NCBI GenBank assembly: GCA_026874595.1
Contig: CM049315.1
Coordinates: 38,828,164-38,892,163 of the forward strand
DNA length: 64,000 nucleotides
From: Sipunculus nudus
Taxonomy: Eukaryota; Annelida; Sipuncula; Golfingiida; Sipunculidae
Direction of reading: 5' to 3'
Positions 34,269 through 47,143 of this stretch are shown here, piece by piece. Within the stretch, counting starts at the first letter, position 1. Every line of letters begins with the position of its first letter. The notes beneath the pieces were generated by a model. It was given only the letters and a program-made list of their open reading frames with translations. It was not told the DNA's origin and did not search any database. Made by a program: the position numbers and the translations under genes.

Positions 34269-34926
34269 AGGTTTCTTGTGCACTTGCTCCATTTGGTCGT
34301 GCCTTTGTCGAGCTAATCCCCAGTATTTCATCTCGGCTTCTAATAGATTGCTGTTCAAACCATTCATAGAGCTCAACGGTCGTGCATTTTGAAAGAAGAG
34401 AATACAAGCATATAATTATTCAAGTATATAATCATCTATTCACATCAGTTCTGAAGACACGAAATGAATATGAATAAGGTCCACCAGTATGAGGATATGT
34501 ACTAATGGGCTCTGACCTGTATTGGTGTATGGACTTACAAGGCCTGTATAGAAGACCTGAGTTGGTGCATATATAACTCATGTCACCTGACCTTGTTGTT
34601 GATATACGGATACGCTAGAAAAGGGGAATATAATGTTGTCAGATTAAGTAATAAAAATATTTTAAAAAATATCATTTTCAGCCCATCACTAGGTGTTAAA
34701 GAGGCTGATGAATCATAAGTGGTGCCACATATCAGATATTTTAATGATTATACCTATATGATGTACAACAGTTAAGTTAGAGTGATGACAATCGAGAAAA
34801 TTATGAGATGAAATATTTATATTTTTTTAGAGAAAAATCTGTATTAATTCTCAGGTACAGTCATAGGAGTCTAAATATGACTATGTGTTCAATCTGGCAG
34901 CTACTTCAACATATTTATGAAATCAC

Positions 34927-34936
<10 letters not shown>

Positions 34937-34973
<37 letters not shown>
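34937..34973. repeat. (AT)n microsatellite
   Basis: About 18 AT dinucleotides. Confidence 0.93.
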
Positions 34974-34976
<3 letters not shown>

Positions 34977-35246
34977 ATAGTGAATCTTCAAATGTGAATC
35001 GGTCATCAAGGGACTAGAAAAAAAAACAATACGGATTCGTCATGTGTTGAGATGTTTTAGGTCACTATGATTTTCTAAATAATGTATAGATTAATATAAC
35101 GTGTTTGTATATGGACAACCTTGTGCCGCTCTTTATATTATTTCGAAGACTCTATAAATAAAAATATTATCTCTTCTGAAAGTTTTAATAATTATGGAAT
35201 TTGTATTCATTTGCTATACCCAGTATACCTTTATATCTTCCTTTTC

Positions 35247-35249
<3 letters not shown>

Positions 35250-35280
<31 letters not shown>
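35250..35280. repeat. (AT)n microsatellite
   Basis: About 15 AT dinucleotides. Confidence 0.93.
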
Positions 35281-35285
<5 letters not shown>

Positions 35286-35289
35286 GAGG

Positions 35290-37355
35290 AAAGAGACTTA
35301 TGAAGTTCTCTAAATAACCTTATGGTTCTCAGGTACTTTTTTTCATAAATCAGTGCAGGTGGGCGCTATTTTACTTTTTTTACTTTCTTTTGTATGTTTC
35401 AATAAAAATGTCATATAATCAGGGAAAAGCATGAAAATAACATAGATATTTTTGCTAGACAGGTAAAAGCAATACATAACAAAGGAAATCTGATCAAAAT
35501 TGTATTATTTTATCTTCTTGAAAGATGAAAATAAAAATAAATATCTTTGATGCGAGGGGGGGGGGGGGTTAAAATTGATGCGGGCTGTGCCTGAGAACCA
35601 TAACTTTTATTTTTGTGGCCTAAGGACACGATTCTTACTAAAAACATTGAAGGTTACAAGTTTACAAAGGCAGTACCGAGCATGTTTTAAATATTTTTGT
35701 ATATCCGTCAAGGTGAAAGTTATTAGATTCGTCCATAACTAAAAAATCAAAATTCAATTATAATTCCTAAATGCTCACTAAGGGTCATTCTACAAAAAGC
35801 GACCCATTTCAGCAGGTACAACATCTGAAAAATAACTTATCATAATATTTATTTTATAGAGTCTCACATGAAATAAAAAATGTAAAATATATGAAATTAA
35901 TTTCAGCAGAGCACTTTATTTAATGATAAGTTATAGTTTTTGGCCAACTTAATGTCTTATTCGTATCATCAATTTCAACACCGTTACAGACTTTAAGCAA
36001 TGCTTGGAAATTATTATGAAAGATTGAGCTGGATATTTTCATGCCAATTTCATGGTCCCACAATATTAATTTAGAAAAAATAATAAAGGCTCACCTGTAC
36101 GTTGTATTTTATTATAAAAATTTATTTTAAACCTGTAAAATGCATATTTTTAATTTGATGAGTTACATTTAATTCTGAAACAAAATACAGCCGCAACCCA
36201 CAGAAGGTATAATGTAATAAATAGAAGGAAAATATAGCAATCTACCTCTGTAATAAAAAAATCAAGAGATAAGGAGTCATTTTTTTCTTGAAATTATGTC
36301 TTTTTTCAAAATATAACGTTGTTGGAAAAGGATAACGGCGCTGAGTTAAAATAAATGTAACCATTGGCAAAATTATTACTTAAAGCTAGCAGACTTCTTA
36401 TATACCATTTTAAAGTTTAATTTTTAGAAATACATAACACAGTTATTGTTATAAAAACCTATAAAATTCCTTAATAACAAATACCAGTGTGTAGAATTTA
36501 GATCTTACATCCATCCTGCCACCAATTACTTTCAACAGCGTTTTATTGACAATCATCGCCGTTAAAAGAAAAAAGTAACGGTGTTGATGCATTATGGTGT
36601 TGAAGAAAGATATGATATTTATTCAAAGATACTTAATTACTCCTTCAACCTTTTTAGTACTCAGTATATGTATGTGTTGCCAGTTTGAGCTATATTCCAA
36701 AACTAAGAAAAGCAGAAAAATTTTCATTATTTTTGAGAAAAATAGGTTATGGTGTTGAAAAGCAATAAATATACGGACATTTTTACACAATTATGGAAAT
36801 TTCCTGTTGTAAAATGACAAAATACATACCGAAAATGATGGTTCTGTGGAGTCATTTTGTGACGTTACTTCAACTTAGGTTGGTTTTAAACAAGGAGTAA
36901 TCAATTAGAGTCGTGACATGGCAATCCAATCGTCTTTATAACGGTGTTGAAAAAAATCTGGGGACACACATTCAATCGCAATAAAAGAGGAAAAATTAGA
37001 GGGATGTAAAGAAACTTGTGGAAGTTTTTAAAGAATCATGTTATTAAACATGAAAAGTGAAAACAATCCGAGGCATACACCATTTTTAATAAAATAAGAG
37101 GATAATCAATTTTTTATTATGGCCTGGGGACAGGTACTTTTTAATGACTTTTAACCCTTGAGTATAGATTTGAAACATTTTAGGTATTACTTCGCTAAAC
37201 TAATAAGTTCAAATTAAGCAGAAAATATAAGATACTAAAATTAAATCCTGAAAGCACAATAACGGATGGTATCTATATTTATTATGACACTGTGAATTCT
37301 AGGGACGTGAATTTTCAAGAATCGGGTCGTCAGAGTGCACGAATGAGTGCAGGTG
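35290..37355. other. Non-coding stretch, nothing recognised
   Basis: AT-rich with no gene-like frame. The word GGTGTTGA recurs at about 36598, 36615, 36747 and 36943, without regular spacing. Confidence 0.4.
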
Positions 37356-37359
37356 AATA

Positions 37360-37401
<42 letters not shown>

Positions 37402-37505
37402 CAATATATATACATATATAATTTATATATATATACATATATTAATTTATATATGAGTATACGGATCGTATAATGTATAGTATACAGATCATAGTGATAC
37501 AGTAT

Positions 37506-37577
<72 letters not shown>
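37360..37577. repeat. Compound AT microsatellite region
   Basis: Two AT tracts (about 37360-37396 and 37500-37577) flank about 100 bp of TATA-rich sequence with GTATACGGATCGTATAATG. The Tyr/Ile-rich frames on the minus strand are artefacts. Confidence 0.93.
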
Positions 37578-37578
<1 letters not shown>

Positions 37579-37599
37579 TACAACATAGCCTGATCCGCT

Positions 37600-38480
37600 A
37601 AAATGCAATGGTTCATTTTCCTCAATATATTAGGTGAGCAAGTCCAGGCTGAGGACTCTGCTAATATATTTCATGAATCAAGTTTCAAGTGTATGCATGT
37701 ATCGTGAAAAAAAAAACGTGTTTTCATGCTAGGGAAAAAATAAAATAATGCAGTATCTAAAAAAAGTAACATATTTGGTGATATCTGAGACAAGACTGTA
37801 AATATCGTTTCGCCCCATTTTGCTATAAATCCGCAGTTTTTTTTTTCATTTATACGGATTCCGTGTCCAATGTGATTGGCAACTGTTTGCTGACTCTAAA
37901 CTGTTTGGTAATATCCTGGATTTTTCTGGATAAGTTTTCAGTATCCATAAGCCTAAGTGTGCATGATCACGAGTAGAGAATTTCAACAGAAGGAATTTTT
38001 TATTAGGCATATATCGGTCACTTTGAATTTTATGAATAAATTGGTGTACTTTGTATTTTTCCGGAGAGGGGGTTTGATTGTTCTGGTTAGAACAGCCCAT
38101 GCATAATAAAAATGGAAAAGTAGATTAAAGTGAAAGAATAATCAATTAACATTTTATTTTGCACATTTCACACCCTTTAATGGCAATAAGATTAGCTTGT
38201 TAGTCATATGCAGAAAGCAAATGCATCAACTGGACATTGATAATATCTTGTTACCTCAATAAAAACAGGTACACAGATGTTGGGAGACACTAGACCTCCA
38301 TAGTCTATGAAGTCAAGATTTAAACAGAAAATTATATAAGGAATTCTTTTAAATCATGTGTTTCAATCACACACCTCTGTAGCTTCCTGTCAATTTAAAA
38401 GAAAATCATAATAGAAATGTTGACACAGACATATATATATATATGTGATGAAACAGCAAAATATCTTCTATATGAGTGAG
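37600..38480. other. Non-coding stretch, nothing recognised
   Basis: No supported gene. An 84-codon minus-strand frame (37846-38100) has no motif and no partner in the window. Confidence 0.35.
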
Positions 38481-38720
38481 CTTACCTGTAAGTTATGAGT
38501 GCTTCACTGGACAATAACGTTTCCTTAGCCAGCGGACAACGAGCCGTTTTGAAGATCCAGGTTTATTAAGTGACACCTTGGAGGTAGGTCCAGGCCACTG
38601 CCGGGTGTGGCGGCTGTTCAGTGAGGGTAACTGGGCAAAGCATTCAGGGTTTTATTGATCGATGTACATCCAGTGCGGGCCAATTTTGTTGGAACAGGCG
38701 CCCGGACCTGACAACCTATA
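38480..38720. repeat. Weak dispersed repeat, copy 1
   Basis: Short blocks (GGTCCAGGCCACTGCCGG, CATTCAGGGTTTTATTGATCGA, TTTTGTTGGAACA) recur in order at 48750-48975 in diverged form. The plus-strand frame 38621-38872 crosses it; its Cys/Trp-rich end (GTYCHNRNGQWN) is not identified. Confidence 0.35.
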
Positions 38721-38883
38721 GGCCCCTTGTTCCACAGCGCACACAGGATCCCTCGGGGTCAATATTTGTGTATCGTCTTTCCCCTCCTATATTTGAAACT
38801 GGTACGTATTGCCATAATAGAAATGGACAATGGAACCACATTCAGTATTGCCCCAAATTTCCACCAATGTAAATTATATAAAT

Positions 38884-38886
<3 letters not shown>

Positions 38887-38980
<94 letters not shown>
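38887..38980. repeat. Compound (AT)n-(AC)n-(AT)n microsatellite
   Basis: AT repeats interrupted by about ten AC dinucleotides. Confidence 0.95.
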
Positions 38981-39179
38981 CCGCGAATAAATAGAGAAAG
39001 TTCAACAGGTCCACTGTGGTGTTATATGAAAACTGACTAATAATCGGTTTTCGGGAAATACGCAGGATCTGCCAGTTGTAGTGGTGATACCGTGAATATT
39101 CTCTGATATAATCATGAACAGGGATCTTTTCACTCTTTCAGTTTTCACAAAGTTTTGCGGATATATTTATAGTTTATTA

Positions 39180-41020
39180 AGTTTATAAAGCGCCACAATA
39201 AAACATGAAAAACATGTGTAATACTCAGTTGCGCTGTACAGACTAAAATTCAAATAATACATTCACCATGAGATCAATTTACAAGATCCTCCAAGAACAA
39301 ATAATATTAAATTAAAACAGGATAAAATAAGATCATGACCTGATTAAAAGAATGACTAAAGAGACTAAAACTAAATTGCAAATAATATGACAGCATTTAC
39401 CTTTTGTGTGATCGTCGTATATTTTACATATGATAGGCAGTTCTGAATGAATGTGTTTTTAATAAGACTTTAAATGTATTAATACTGTCATGGCATTTGA
39501 TCTGTTCCGGAAGTTTATTCCAAACGGCTGGTGCAGCACTGATGAAGGCCCCTGACCGCAATGTTTTTGTCCTTGTCTTGGGAACCACAAGCAGATTACT
39601 TTGACCGGACTTCAGAGAACGGCTGGGATTATCCTTCTCAATTAAAAAGACAAAAACTCAGGTGCCTTACCATGCAGGCACTTGAATACCAAAAGTGCTA
39701 TTTTACATTCAATTCTTGAGGAAACCGGAAGCCAGTGAATATTTTTCATCAACGGAGTTACAAGAACAAATCTCTTGGCTTCACACAGCACTCTGGCTGC
39801 ATAGTTCTGGAATTGTTTGCAATTTGCTAATCACATACCTTGGGCAGCAATACAAAAGAGAATTACAAAAGTCCATACTTGAGTTTACAAAAGAATGAAT
39901 AAGTGCTTCAACAGTTGATTTGTCCAGATACTTATTTATCTGTCTAGTTTTAGTAAACTGATAGTAACCTACCTTGCACAAATGGTTTACATGATCCAAC
40001 ATTAACATGTTTGAATCAATGATCACGGCCAGATTCCTTATTTTCAACCGGCCTTGTCACTGCATTCTCTACTTTTATTTCACTGACGACGTTTACTTTT
40101 GCCAGATGTTTTTTTTTGTTCCAACTGACAAAAATTCAGTTTTGGTGTCGTTAAATTTTAGTCGATGGGTCAGCATCCATGCTCTGACATCTGAAATACT
40201 TTTCTCAAGGTGTCTGATGGCATCCATTTCCGTTCTTTTACATCCTGGTTGGTACGCTAAGATAGATGGTGATCATCAGCATATCCCGCTATGAGTGGCG
40301 AGTGTTTCTCCATCATGTCATAGAGGGAGCTAAGATAGCTTAGAAATATCACAGGCCCGGCGCAGCTTCCCTGCGGAACTCCATATTTCAAATTATGTTT
40401 ATCAGAGATAAAGTTGTTTACTGTCACTCTCTGATCCCGATTACTCAGGTATGACTGGGACCCACTCAATACAGATCCCCTAATGCTACATTGGTTCTGA
40501 AAATCTCTGCTAGGATCTCTAAGCTGACCGTATCAAAAGCTGCACAATCCAGGAGTACGAGAAGGGTAACGCTCTGATCATCCATGCTATTCATCAGGTC
40601 AGAATGAACTAACAAAAAGCAGTGTTTCAGTGCTGTTGTATTCTTTGAATTCTGCGTATTTATTTGCAAACATATTGATTCTTTCCAGGTGATCTACATA
40701 CTGTGAAAGGACAGCCATTTCTATGATTTTCGAGACAAATGATAGGTTGCTGACCGGTCTACAATTTTAATAATTAAGTTCAGCTCCCGATTTCTTTAAC
40801 AGTGGGGTCACAACCGCGCGTTTCCAGTCGCGTGGAAAAGATCCTTCAACTAAAGAACTGTTCACAATTTGTGTTATTGGTTCTAACAGGACATCAGTGC
40901 CTTGTTTTAATACGTCAGTTGATATTGGGTCTGGAATGCATGATTTTGTTGATGACCGAGTATTCAATTGTCTAATCGCCGAAGCAGACAAGGGTTTAAA
41001 AGTAGAAAAAAATGTTTTCA
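39180..41020 (-). pseudogene. Decayed CR1/L2-type LINE ORF2, minus strand
   Basis: Successive minus-strand pieces give the order of a reverse transcriptase. They are a finger region with STKSCIPDPISTDVLK and FPRDWKRAVVTPLLKK (about 40980-40780), an SVTLLVLLDCAAFDTV segment (about 40570), SYLSNRDQRVTVN..YGVPQGSCAGP and GYADDHHL (40469-40257). The post-RT segment is RNLAVIID..ALIHSFVNSSMDFCNSLLY (40047-39800), with a C-terminal AAPAVWNKLP near 39540. The catalytic box is present as YADD. Multiple frameshifts and stops show it is dead. It abuts the Helitron-like copy at about 41020. Confidence 0.78.
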
Positions 41021-41860
41021 GCCGCTGCCGCATAGGTTTCCGGAGAACTCCTCCGTAACCACTGGACAGAATTTTAAGAGTCTCAGAATTATGATCGGTC
41101 ACATGTGAATTGCTGCGCCCTCATTCGTCTTTGTTCACACATAAACCCACAAATCTTCGGACTCGTTTGACCAACCAGGCTGATTGGGCTAAAATCACTC
41201 ATATCTCGGTTGTGTTTTGACTTATCCGCCTGAAATTTTGAATGTGTATACATCTAGGAAAGAGTTCACGTTTATATAACAGGTGACGCCATCTTCAATC
41301 ATGTTTACTGTACAGACATCCATGCTAATATCTCAGGACTGGTTTGACTTGTCAGCCTTAAATTTTGCATGTCTAAAGATCAAACATAGTTCTTGATCAT
41401 GCACAAACTGATGGCTCCACCCGGAACTGTTTCTAAATGTTGTCCATCTGTTTGTCTGTCTGGGATAAAAATCATTCATATCTCGGCAGTGGTTTGACTT
41501 ATCTGCTAGATATTTTGCATCTATATACATCTTGGATAGATTTCTCGTTTATTTGACAGTTGGCAACTATTTTGGCAGTGGTCCATCTGTTTGTCTGTCT
41601 GGGGTAAAAATAATTCACATCTCGGCAGTTGTTTGACTGATCCGCTTGAAATTTAGCATGTGTATACAACTAAGAATGCTTTCATTTCAGATGACAGGTG
41701 GCGTCACCTACAATCATATTTACGTGGCAGACACCCATGCTTATATGCAACATATCTCACTCTATTTCCCCTAACCACTCATTTCATGCCTCACTTCACA
41801 CGTATCACTCGTATTTTGACGGATACACGTAGTCGCCTGTCGACTACCCGTATTTTAGTT
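41021..41860 (+). mobile_element. Helitron/HINE-like element, copy 2, left-truncated
   Basis: It shares with 8967-10033 the CCGCTGCCGCAT..TTTCC.GAGA.CTCCTC block near its left side and the TATGCAACATA.CTCACTCT..CCTCACTTCAC block near its right side. The terminal hairpin here has a perfect 7-bp stem (GTAGTCG 41829-41835, loop CCTGT, CGACTAC 41841-41847), then CCGTATTTTAG. The final CTAG of copy 1 is TTAG here. Its left end appears cut by the LINE junction. Confidence 0.6.
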
Positions 41861-41926
41861 TCAAAGATGAACGTAGTAAATGGTTGTCCTCGTTGCTTCT
41901 TGTCATAATGCCAAAAGATTTGTTTT

Positions 41927-41929
<3 letters not shown>

Positions 41930-41974
<45 letters not shown>
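41930..41974. repeat. (AT)n microsatellite flanking the hammerhead-like sequence
   Basis: About 22 AT dinucleotides. A second AT tract (42059-42077) lies on the other side of the 82-bp hammerhead-like segment. Confidence 0.95.
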
Positions 41975-41977
<3 letters not shown>

Positions 41978-41979
<2 letters not shown>

Positions 41980-42060
41980 CTGAAGAACTAACAACACTGT
42001 AAATTCACTACAGTCTGTTTCACGGGATGCGACCCGATCATCAGGTGAATGTTGTTAGAA
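41978..42060 (-). ncRNA. Hammerhead-ribozyme-like motif
   Basis: Minus strand, in order: stem I strand ATTCAC; core CTGATGA (42044-42038); stem II CGGG, loop TCGCAT, CCCG; core GAAA (42021-42018). A very short stem III (ACA, loop GAC, TGT) follows, then the cleavage triplet GTA, then GTGAAT pairing with ATTCAC. Outside this, CTAACAACA and TGTTGTTAG extend the stem I pairing. All conserved core elements are present in the right order. The one flaw is a U-U mismatch where stem II meets the core. Short-stem-III hammerheads are known from Penelope-like elements and from retrozymes of molluscs and other animals, often next to AT tracts. I infer a retroelement-derived ribozyme; activity is unproven. 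Confidence 0.6.
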
Positions 42061-42084
42061 TATATATATATATATATTTACCGT

Positions 42085-42420
42085 GACATTTTCAGGGCAC
42101 CTCGGAAATGAGCGAATGGAGAATCGACTTCTTATTTTGGTCCGGGTCCAGAACATAATCCGGATCCAGGAAGGACTCCAGGAATATTCACAAATATGCA
42201 GTCACATATGTACACTTTAGCATGGAAATATTGGCCGAATAAGTGCATGCAAACATGTATTCAGGCACTTCTGCACTAGTGAACTTTGGAATATGGACCA
42301 TGCAATATTGAATGAAAAAAACTGGTTGCGGAGTACTCCACATTAAGGACCGCCCACGTGGAAGAGACCTACATTCGTGAGAATGCATATTTTTAGTATC
42401 ACAGTGGGACAAAATCCTGT
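42085..42420 (-). repeat. Dispersed repeat next to AT tract, copy 2
   Basis: It is related in patches to 4071-4430 (minus). On the minus strand it is followed by an AT tract, the hammerhead-like motif and a second AT tract. This order suggests one composite retroelement fragment. The frame has no recognised domain. Confidence 0.4.
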
Positions 42421-42429
42421 AAATTGAAA

Positions 42430-44240
42430 AATTAAATACTTTTTCTGATCCAGATTACCGTAAAGTTTAATGAACTGTTAATATGGTATTACCATAACAC
42501 TACGCAAAGTTCATTTAAATCAGTATATTACTTTTTTGAGGTTTTTAAACGAACCAAACAGCCATGAAAAAAACTATACCTCATCTTTTTCTATGATATG
42601 TTGTATTTACTATCATAGATGTGAAAGCAATTAGTGTAAACTTGGATGTATTTCCGTAGGAATTTGATGCCCAAATTGCGAAAATGACTGATTCAGCAAT
42701 AACAGGATATGAACTAATGGAAATGTTAGGTAACCAATTTTCAGATCCCTCTAACACCGAAAATCCAAGATGGCAACCACTGCAGTATTAACATAGAGAT
42801 AATGCTATTTAACTGTAATTGTCGCTTAAACCTTAATGATATTTGACCGATTTATACCTTTTTGAATGTGTTCTGTCGATTTCAGCTAAAAGGAGTTTTT
42901 ATGAGCTCTGTGACCCCAGGGAAACCAAAAGGCCTTCATTGCAATCTTAACATAAAGATAATGATTAAACTTAATGCAGAAAAAATCCAGAAGCTTTTGA
43001 GCAGAAAATCCTTATATTTCTTATGTGAATAATGCCTCAAAATATTCCTCTTTAAACTGCATATTTAAAACATTCTCCCTATACAGGAGGCATTATTCAT
43101 ATCAAGGTTTTCATATCGTGTCCACAGAGAAATGTTTGGGAGAAAATGTTTGAGGCTTTTATCATGTTATACTACCATGTTATTACAGGTGTTTTGATTC
43201 ATGAATTGACAATTTATTTCAACATATTTTTGAATTTCAGTATCTTTAATCCCCCGAAATTACCTATGATATTTCCAACATATATAACAGGTATGTAATA
43301 AAGAGTATGATCATTAAGGAGAGAACGTTCACCAGAGACCCCCATTGTTTCTCGAATTCAAAAAGTGCGGCGCAGATTGCCCAATTTAATATTAAACCTC
43401 TTACAGCATCATCAGCCTCCGTAGTTGTATGGTCAAAGGTTTCACCAAATAATTTATATAATAGGACTGTAGCACAAAAACAAGTATTCCCAATGGTCCC
43501 ACTGATTGTCTTTCAGGCATTGCTGTGCCCTAGGATTGATATAAACTAAACAATTTCAACCATTTTCAAGATAATTCCATGTTTACTTTACCTCCATACA
43601 TATATATGGTCAGTTGAAACGGTTATCCTTATATTATATATTATCCACTGCCCATCTCAATATTGTTCGAATACGTTCTAATCGTATCTTATAACCAGCC
43701 CCTGTGGCATTCTGGTTCTCCTATGCACGCGCATCTTTTGGTCGATGCAGACTTGATAGTAATTCCTGATATTATCATCCGTGGTAGTGGAATCTAAATC
43801 TTGAGGTGCTTTGCCCCGATTATCCGACACTAACTAAGGGGTTCTTAAAGGTACACATATTTGATTTGGCCAGATGCAATTTACATGTACACACTTAATA
43901 TTGTTTACGGACCGCACCAGTGTGACACTGTGCACCTGCAGGTGTGTTCTCTTTTTTTTGTCAGAGCAGCATATTTTTCTGTTTTACTGTTTCAATCTTT
44001 TTGTGAGAGCTGACCTATTTCCGCCAATATTCAGGTAAACTTCAAAGTTATTCAAACAAAGGTTTCTACTGAAGCTCCTCGAAGTGTACCAGGCGTCTGG
44101 AAAAGTTAACATGCCAAATATTGTTCCTATATCAGGATCGACAACAAATTGATTTCAAAATGGTTGTTTCGCATAAATGCTGTTGACGAAATATACTAAG
44201 CAATAAATCAGCAGAGAATCAGCAATATGTGAATATTTCA
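42430..44240. other. Non-coding stretch, nothing recognised
   Basis: No supported gene or repeat. The 80-codon plus frame at 43307-43549 has no domain. Confidence 0.4.
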
Positions 44241-44244
44241 TGTT

Positions 44245-44702
44245 TTAAAGGGGCCCAATCACCTATCTGACCTTTATAAACTAAAAGTTATCCCTTGGAG
44301 ATTTTTTTCAAAACAGGCCAGATAACAAGCACACAGGCTGCTTGTTTTGTTTATATCAACCTGTTTATAATATGTAAGGAACCGCCAAAATTAAACAAAT
44401 TCAACAATGGCATCGGACAGCAAGTCGGATAGGCAAGAGTTTTGCATATGGCATTTTGCAACAAATAACCTCTTGTGCCTCCGCATATATGCCAAATACC
44501 ATGTTAAGTTACATTTTTTCCCCTTTTTGTCAACATTGGTGAGTTTACAAACATGTCGTTGATCAAAAAGTTTATACATCCTTCACGAAGGGATTAAAAG
44601 AACTTTCGCAATCCAGATTTACCTTTTGATCATTAATATAAACACAGAGAAGCCAGAAACAACAAATTCTCATTCAAACAGGTAGATGAATAAGCACTTT
44701 AA
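44245..44702 (-). mobile_element. piggyBac-like MITE, copy 2 (inverted)
   Basis: TTAA bounds the element at 44245-44248 and 44699-44702. The plus-strand left end AGGGGCCCAATCACCTATC equals the inverted right end of copy 1 at 1.8 kb, and the right end mirrors copy 1's left end. The internal CAGGCTGCTTGTTTTGTTTA block is the reverse complement of the corresponding block at 1680-1700. It is 458 bp long, compared with 471 bp for copy 1. Confidence 0.65.
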
Positions 44703-44709
44703 GGTCCAT

Positions 44710-46080
44710 TTGAAAACCATGACAGTATCTTAGTATTATGTATTTTAATATCGTCCCTATGATATATTATTCTGCCAATTCTATTAATATTGTTGCCTAT
44801 TTGAAAACCAGATTACATAATATATGACAGCGTAGTACCCAAGATGTCTTATGTTATTTTTTTAATATCGAGGGTTGGTAAATTAGTTTGACCTTGAACT
44901 TCAATACCCTCCTTAACCTTTAGATAGCTCCTGGAGTAGTTGGTATTACCAGTACACATTTAAAATCTTGTAAATCGAACCAATATTATTCATTTTGATG
45001 CGATACTTACAATACCAAAGCAATATCTAAGCTTTTTCACTATGATGGCGGCCGTCTTTTATTTTTGGGGGTTGATAAAATTTGTAACCTAACTTTTTCC
45101 ACCTGCTTTCACCTAAATGACGTGAAAACAAGTGCTATCTCAATGTGGGCATTCTATTCATACGAAATTAGGATTTTGCTACATGAGCGACTACATGCAC
45201 TAAATTGCTTGAACTTCTCTCCAATGTTTACAGGATATTGAGGTATATTGGGGTCGTCATGTGAACCGTGATATGGGTTTGCTCCAGCAGTTTACGAGTG
45301 TATTGATAATTGAAATGGACGGGGGTGCCCATAGCAACTTTACAAAGATCTAGCAATGCGGATTATCACTTTATACAAATTGATTCCTCCGCAGACAATA
45401 TAAGTGTCGCATGTTCTGCGCCCGAGTCCAATAATACTTAGCTGTGTGTTTGAAGCTACCGGTATCCTGCATGGACGGGCAATACGGGCAGCCGTTGTGA
45501 CTCGTGCCATTAATGGTCAAGCAGTTTTGAATGGCGCCCTATGTGCTTTGCAAATGCAAAACCTTTTAATGCTGTTTAATCAATGCAAAGGCTCAGGAAA
45601 CTGGAATATTGATGTGTAAACTCCTAAGAATGGATAAGTTGCATAGAAAACCTCTTCAATTTGAACCAAGGTCTGTTGTCTGAAGGAAATTCACAGAGGT
45701 ATCAAAATGTGTAATTTAATGTTTAAAATGTAACACCCGTTATAATAGTAACTTAAGTCACTGATCCCTAGATTATTGATTATGACATAAATAGAACTTA
45801 AAATCCACAGTCCCATTTCATTTAAAACGTTTTGAACTGACCAGTAGAGGTTTGCTAACCAATGAAAATTAGCAGAAGTGCAAGTTCCTATAGTAACTAC
45901 AGTCACTGATGACTAGGTTTATTAATTTTCACATTGCTTTGTATTTCACATTCTCTATGGTGCCATGCTTGTAACGTCGTTTCGTGAAGTTTTCAAACTA
46001 CCCACCAAACTGACTTCAGTTTTAGAGACCACTAAAAATTAACACCAAAACGACGCATTGGTTTTACAGCAGATAAATTT
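44710..46080. other. Non-coding stretch, nothing recognised
   Basis: No supported gene or repeat. Frames of about 71 codons have no motif. Confidence 0.4.
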
Positions 46081-46322
46081 AATTTTCGGTTGAACAAATA
46101 ATGAAGTATACTTATTCATATGTTTTAGAAATGTATAAAATACAGTGAGAAATGAATGTAAGAGCTCAGCCATAGCTCAAAGTCCCAGGAACACACCAGG
46201 ATAACAAAATGACACATGCAGACAAGGAACAATTCATGCAGAAAATATACCGTCACATGGTATAAATATATATTATATATACCCATAGATCTGATTTGTA
46301 TGTTGATCGACATGTCAGCTCT

Positions 46323-46534
46323 GAGAAGCGGATTCGCACCCCCCCCCCCCCCCAAAAAAAAAAAATACCTCCTTTTGTCAGCCGCCGGATCCTTTTTTTT
46401 AAAGAGCTTCAGATCATTTTTCGTTGCCGGGAACTCTCCCTTTCATGACCTGGGGCCTTTGTTTAGTTTAGGTTTTGTCGTTAGTCGTCCTGGGTTGGAC
46501 CCGTGCTTTTCACTAAATCCGGGATCCGCCTCTG
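46323..46534. mobile_element. hAT-like element inside copy A
   Basis: The left end GAGAAGCGGATTC and the right end GGGATCCGCCTCTG are the family TIRs. The interior has poly-C/poly-A and the GTCGTTAGTCGTCCTGG block. In copy B only the right part (about 51285-51360) remains, so copy B lost its left part after duplication. Confidence 0.55.
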
Positions 46535-47143
46535 ACTCCCTCACAAGCTGTTTATTGACAATTGTTACGATGACTGGGAAATTATAAAAGCAACTTTAAG
46601 CTGTAATGATCCGTTACGCTGAACTAATTGATCATTTAATGATACCTGAACTTAACAGGTCCATAAATGCCACAGATGTCATAGGGTCGTTTCAGTCATT
46701 CGACGAGTAGGCTACTTTCAGCACTGGTCTGGTAAATCATCTGTGTAACTGCGTGTATGAAAATATTGTTATCTGACTACATGGCCGGCAAAATAACCCG
46801 ACTTTTAAATGCATATAAGTATGCATATTATTGTATTGCTGTGGGTCAGCCTGTATATAGCTGGTAATATTTTAATATTTATCAAGATTCTTGCTTGAGC
46901 CCTGGTATTACCTTCTATGTAATATAAATCTTGCCAACTCAGCTAAATAATACGAGTTGATATAACATTTTAGAGTACACCACGGCTTATGGTGAGTGGA
47001 TAAACATTCAACTTAACAAAGACAGGAACGCACATGTAAGAATAGCTGACTAATTTGCAGAACAACCTTGTCCAGTGTTAATAACGTGTCGTCCAACTAG
47101 CGCCATTTTTGTCCTCTTTCTTTGGAGAATCCACGACCAGGGT

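Noticed and set aside
36590-36960. Recurring GGTGTTGA word as a regulatory repeat
   Set aside because: Spacing is irregular and copies are few; chance cannot be excluded.
43307-43549. 80-codon frame as a possible exon
   Set aside because: No splice context, domain or repeated copy supports it.
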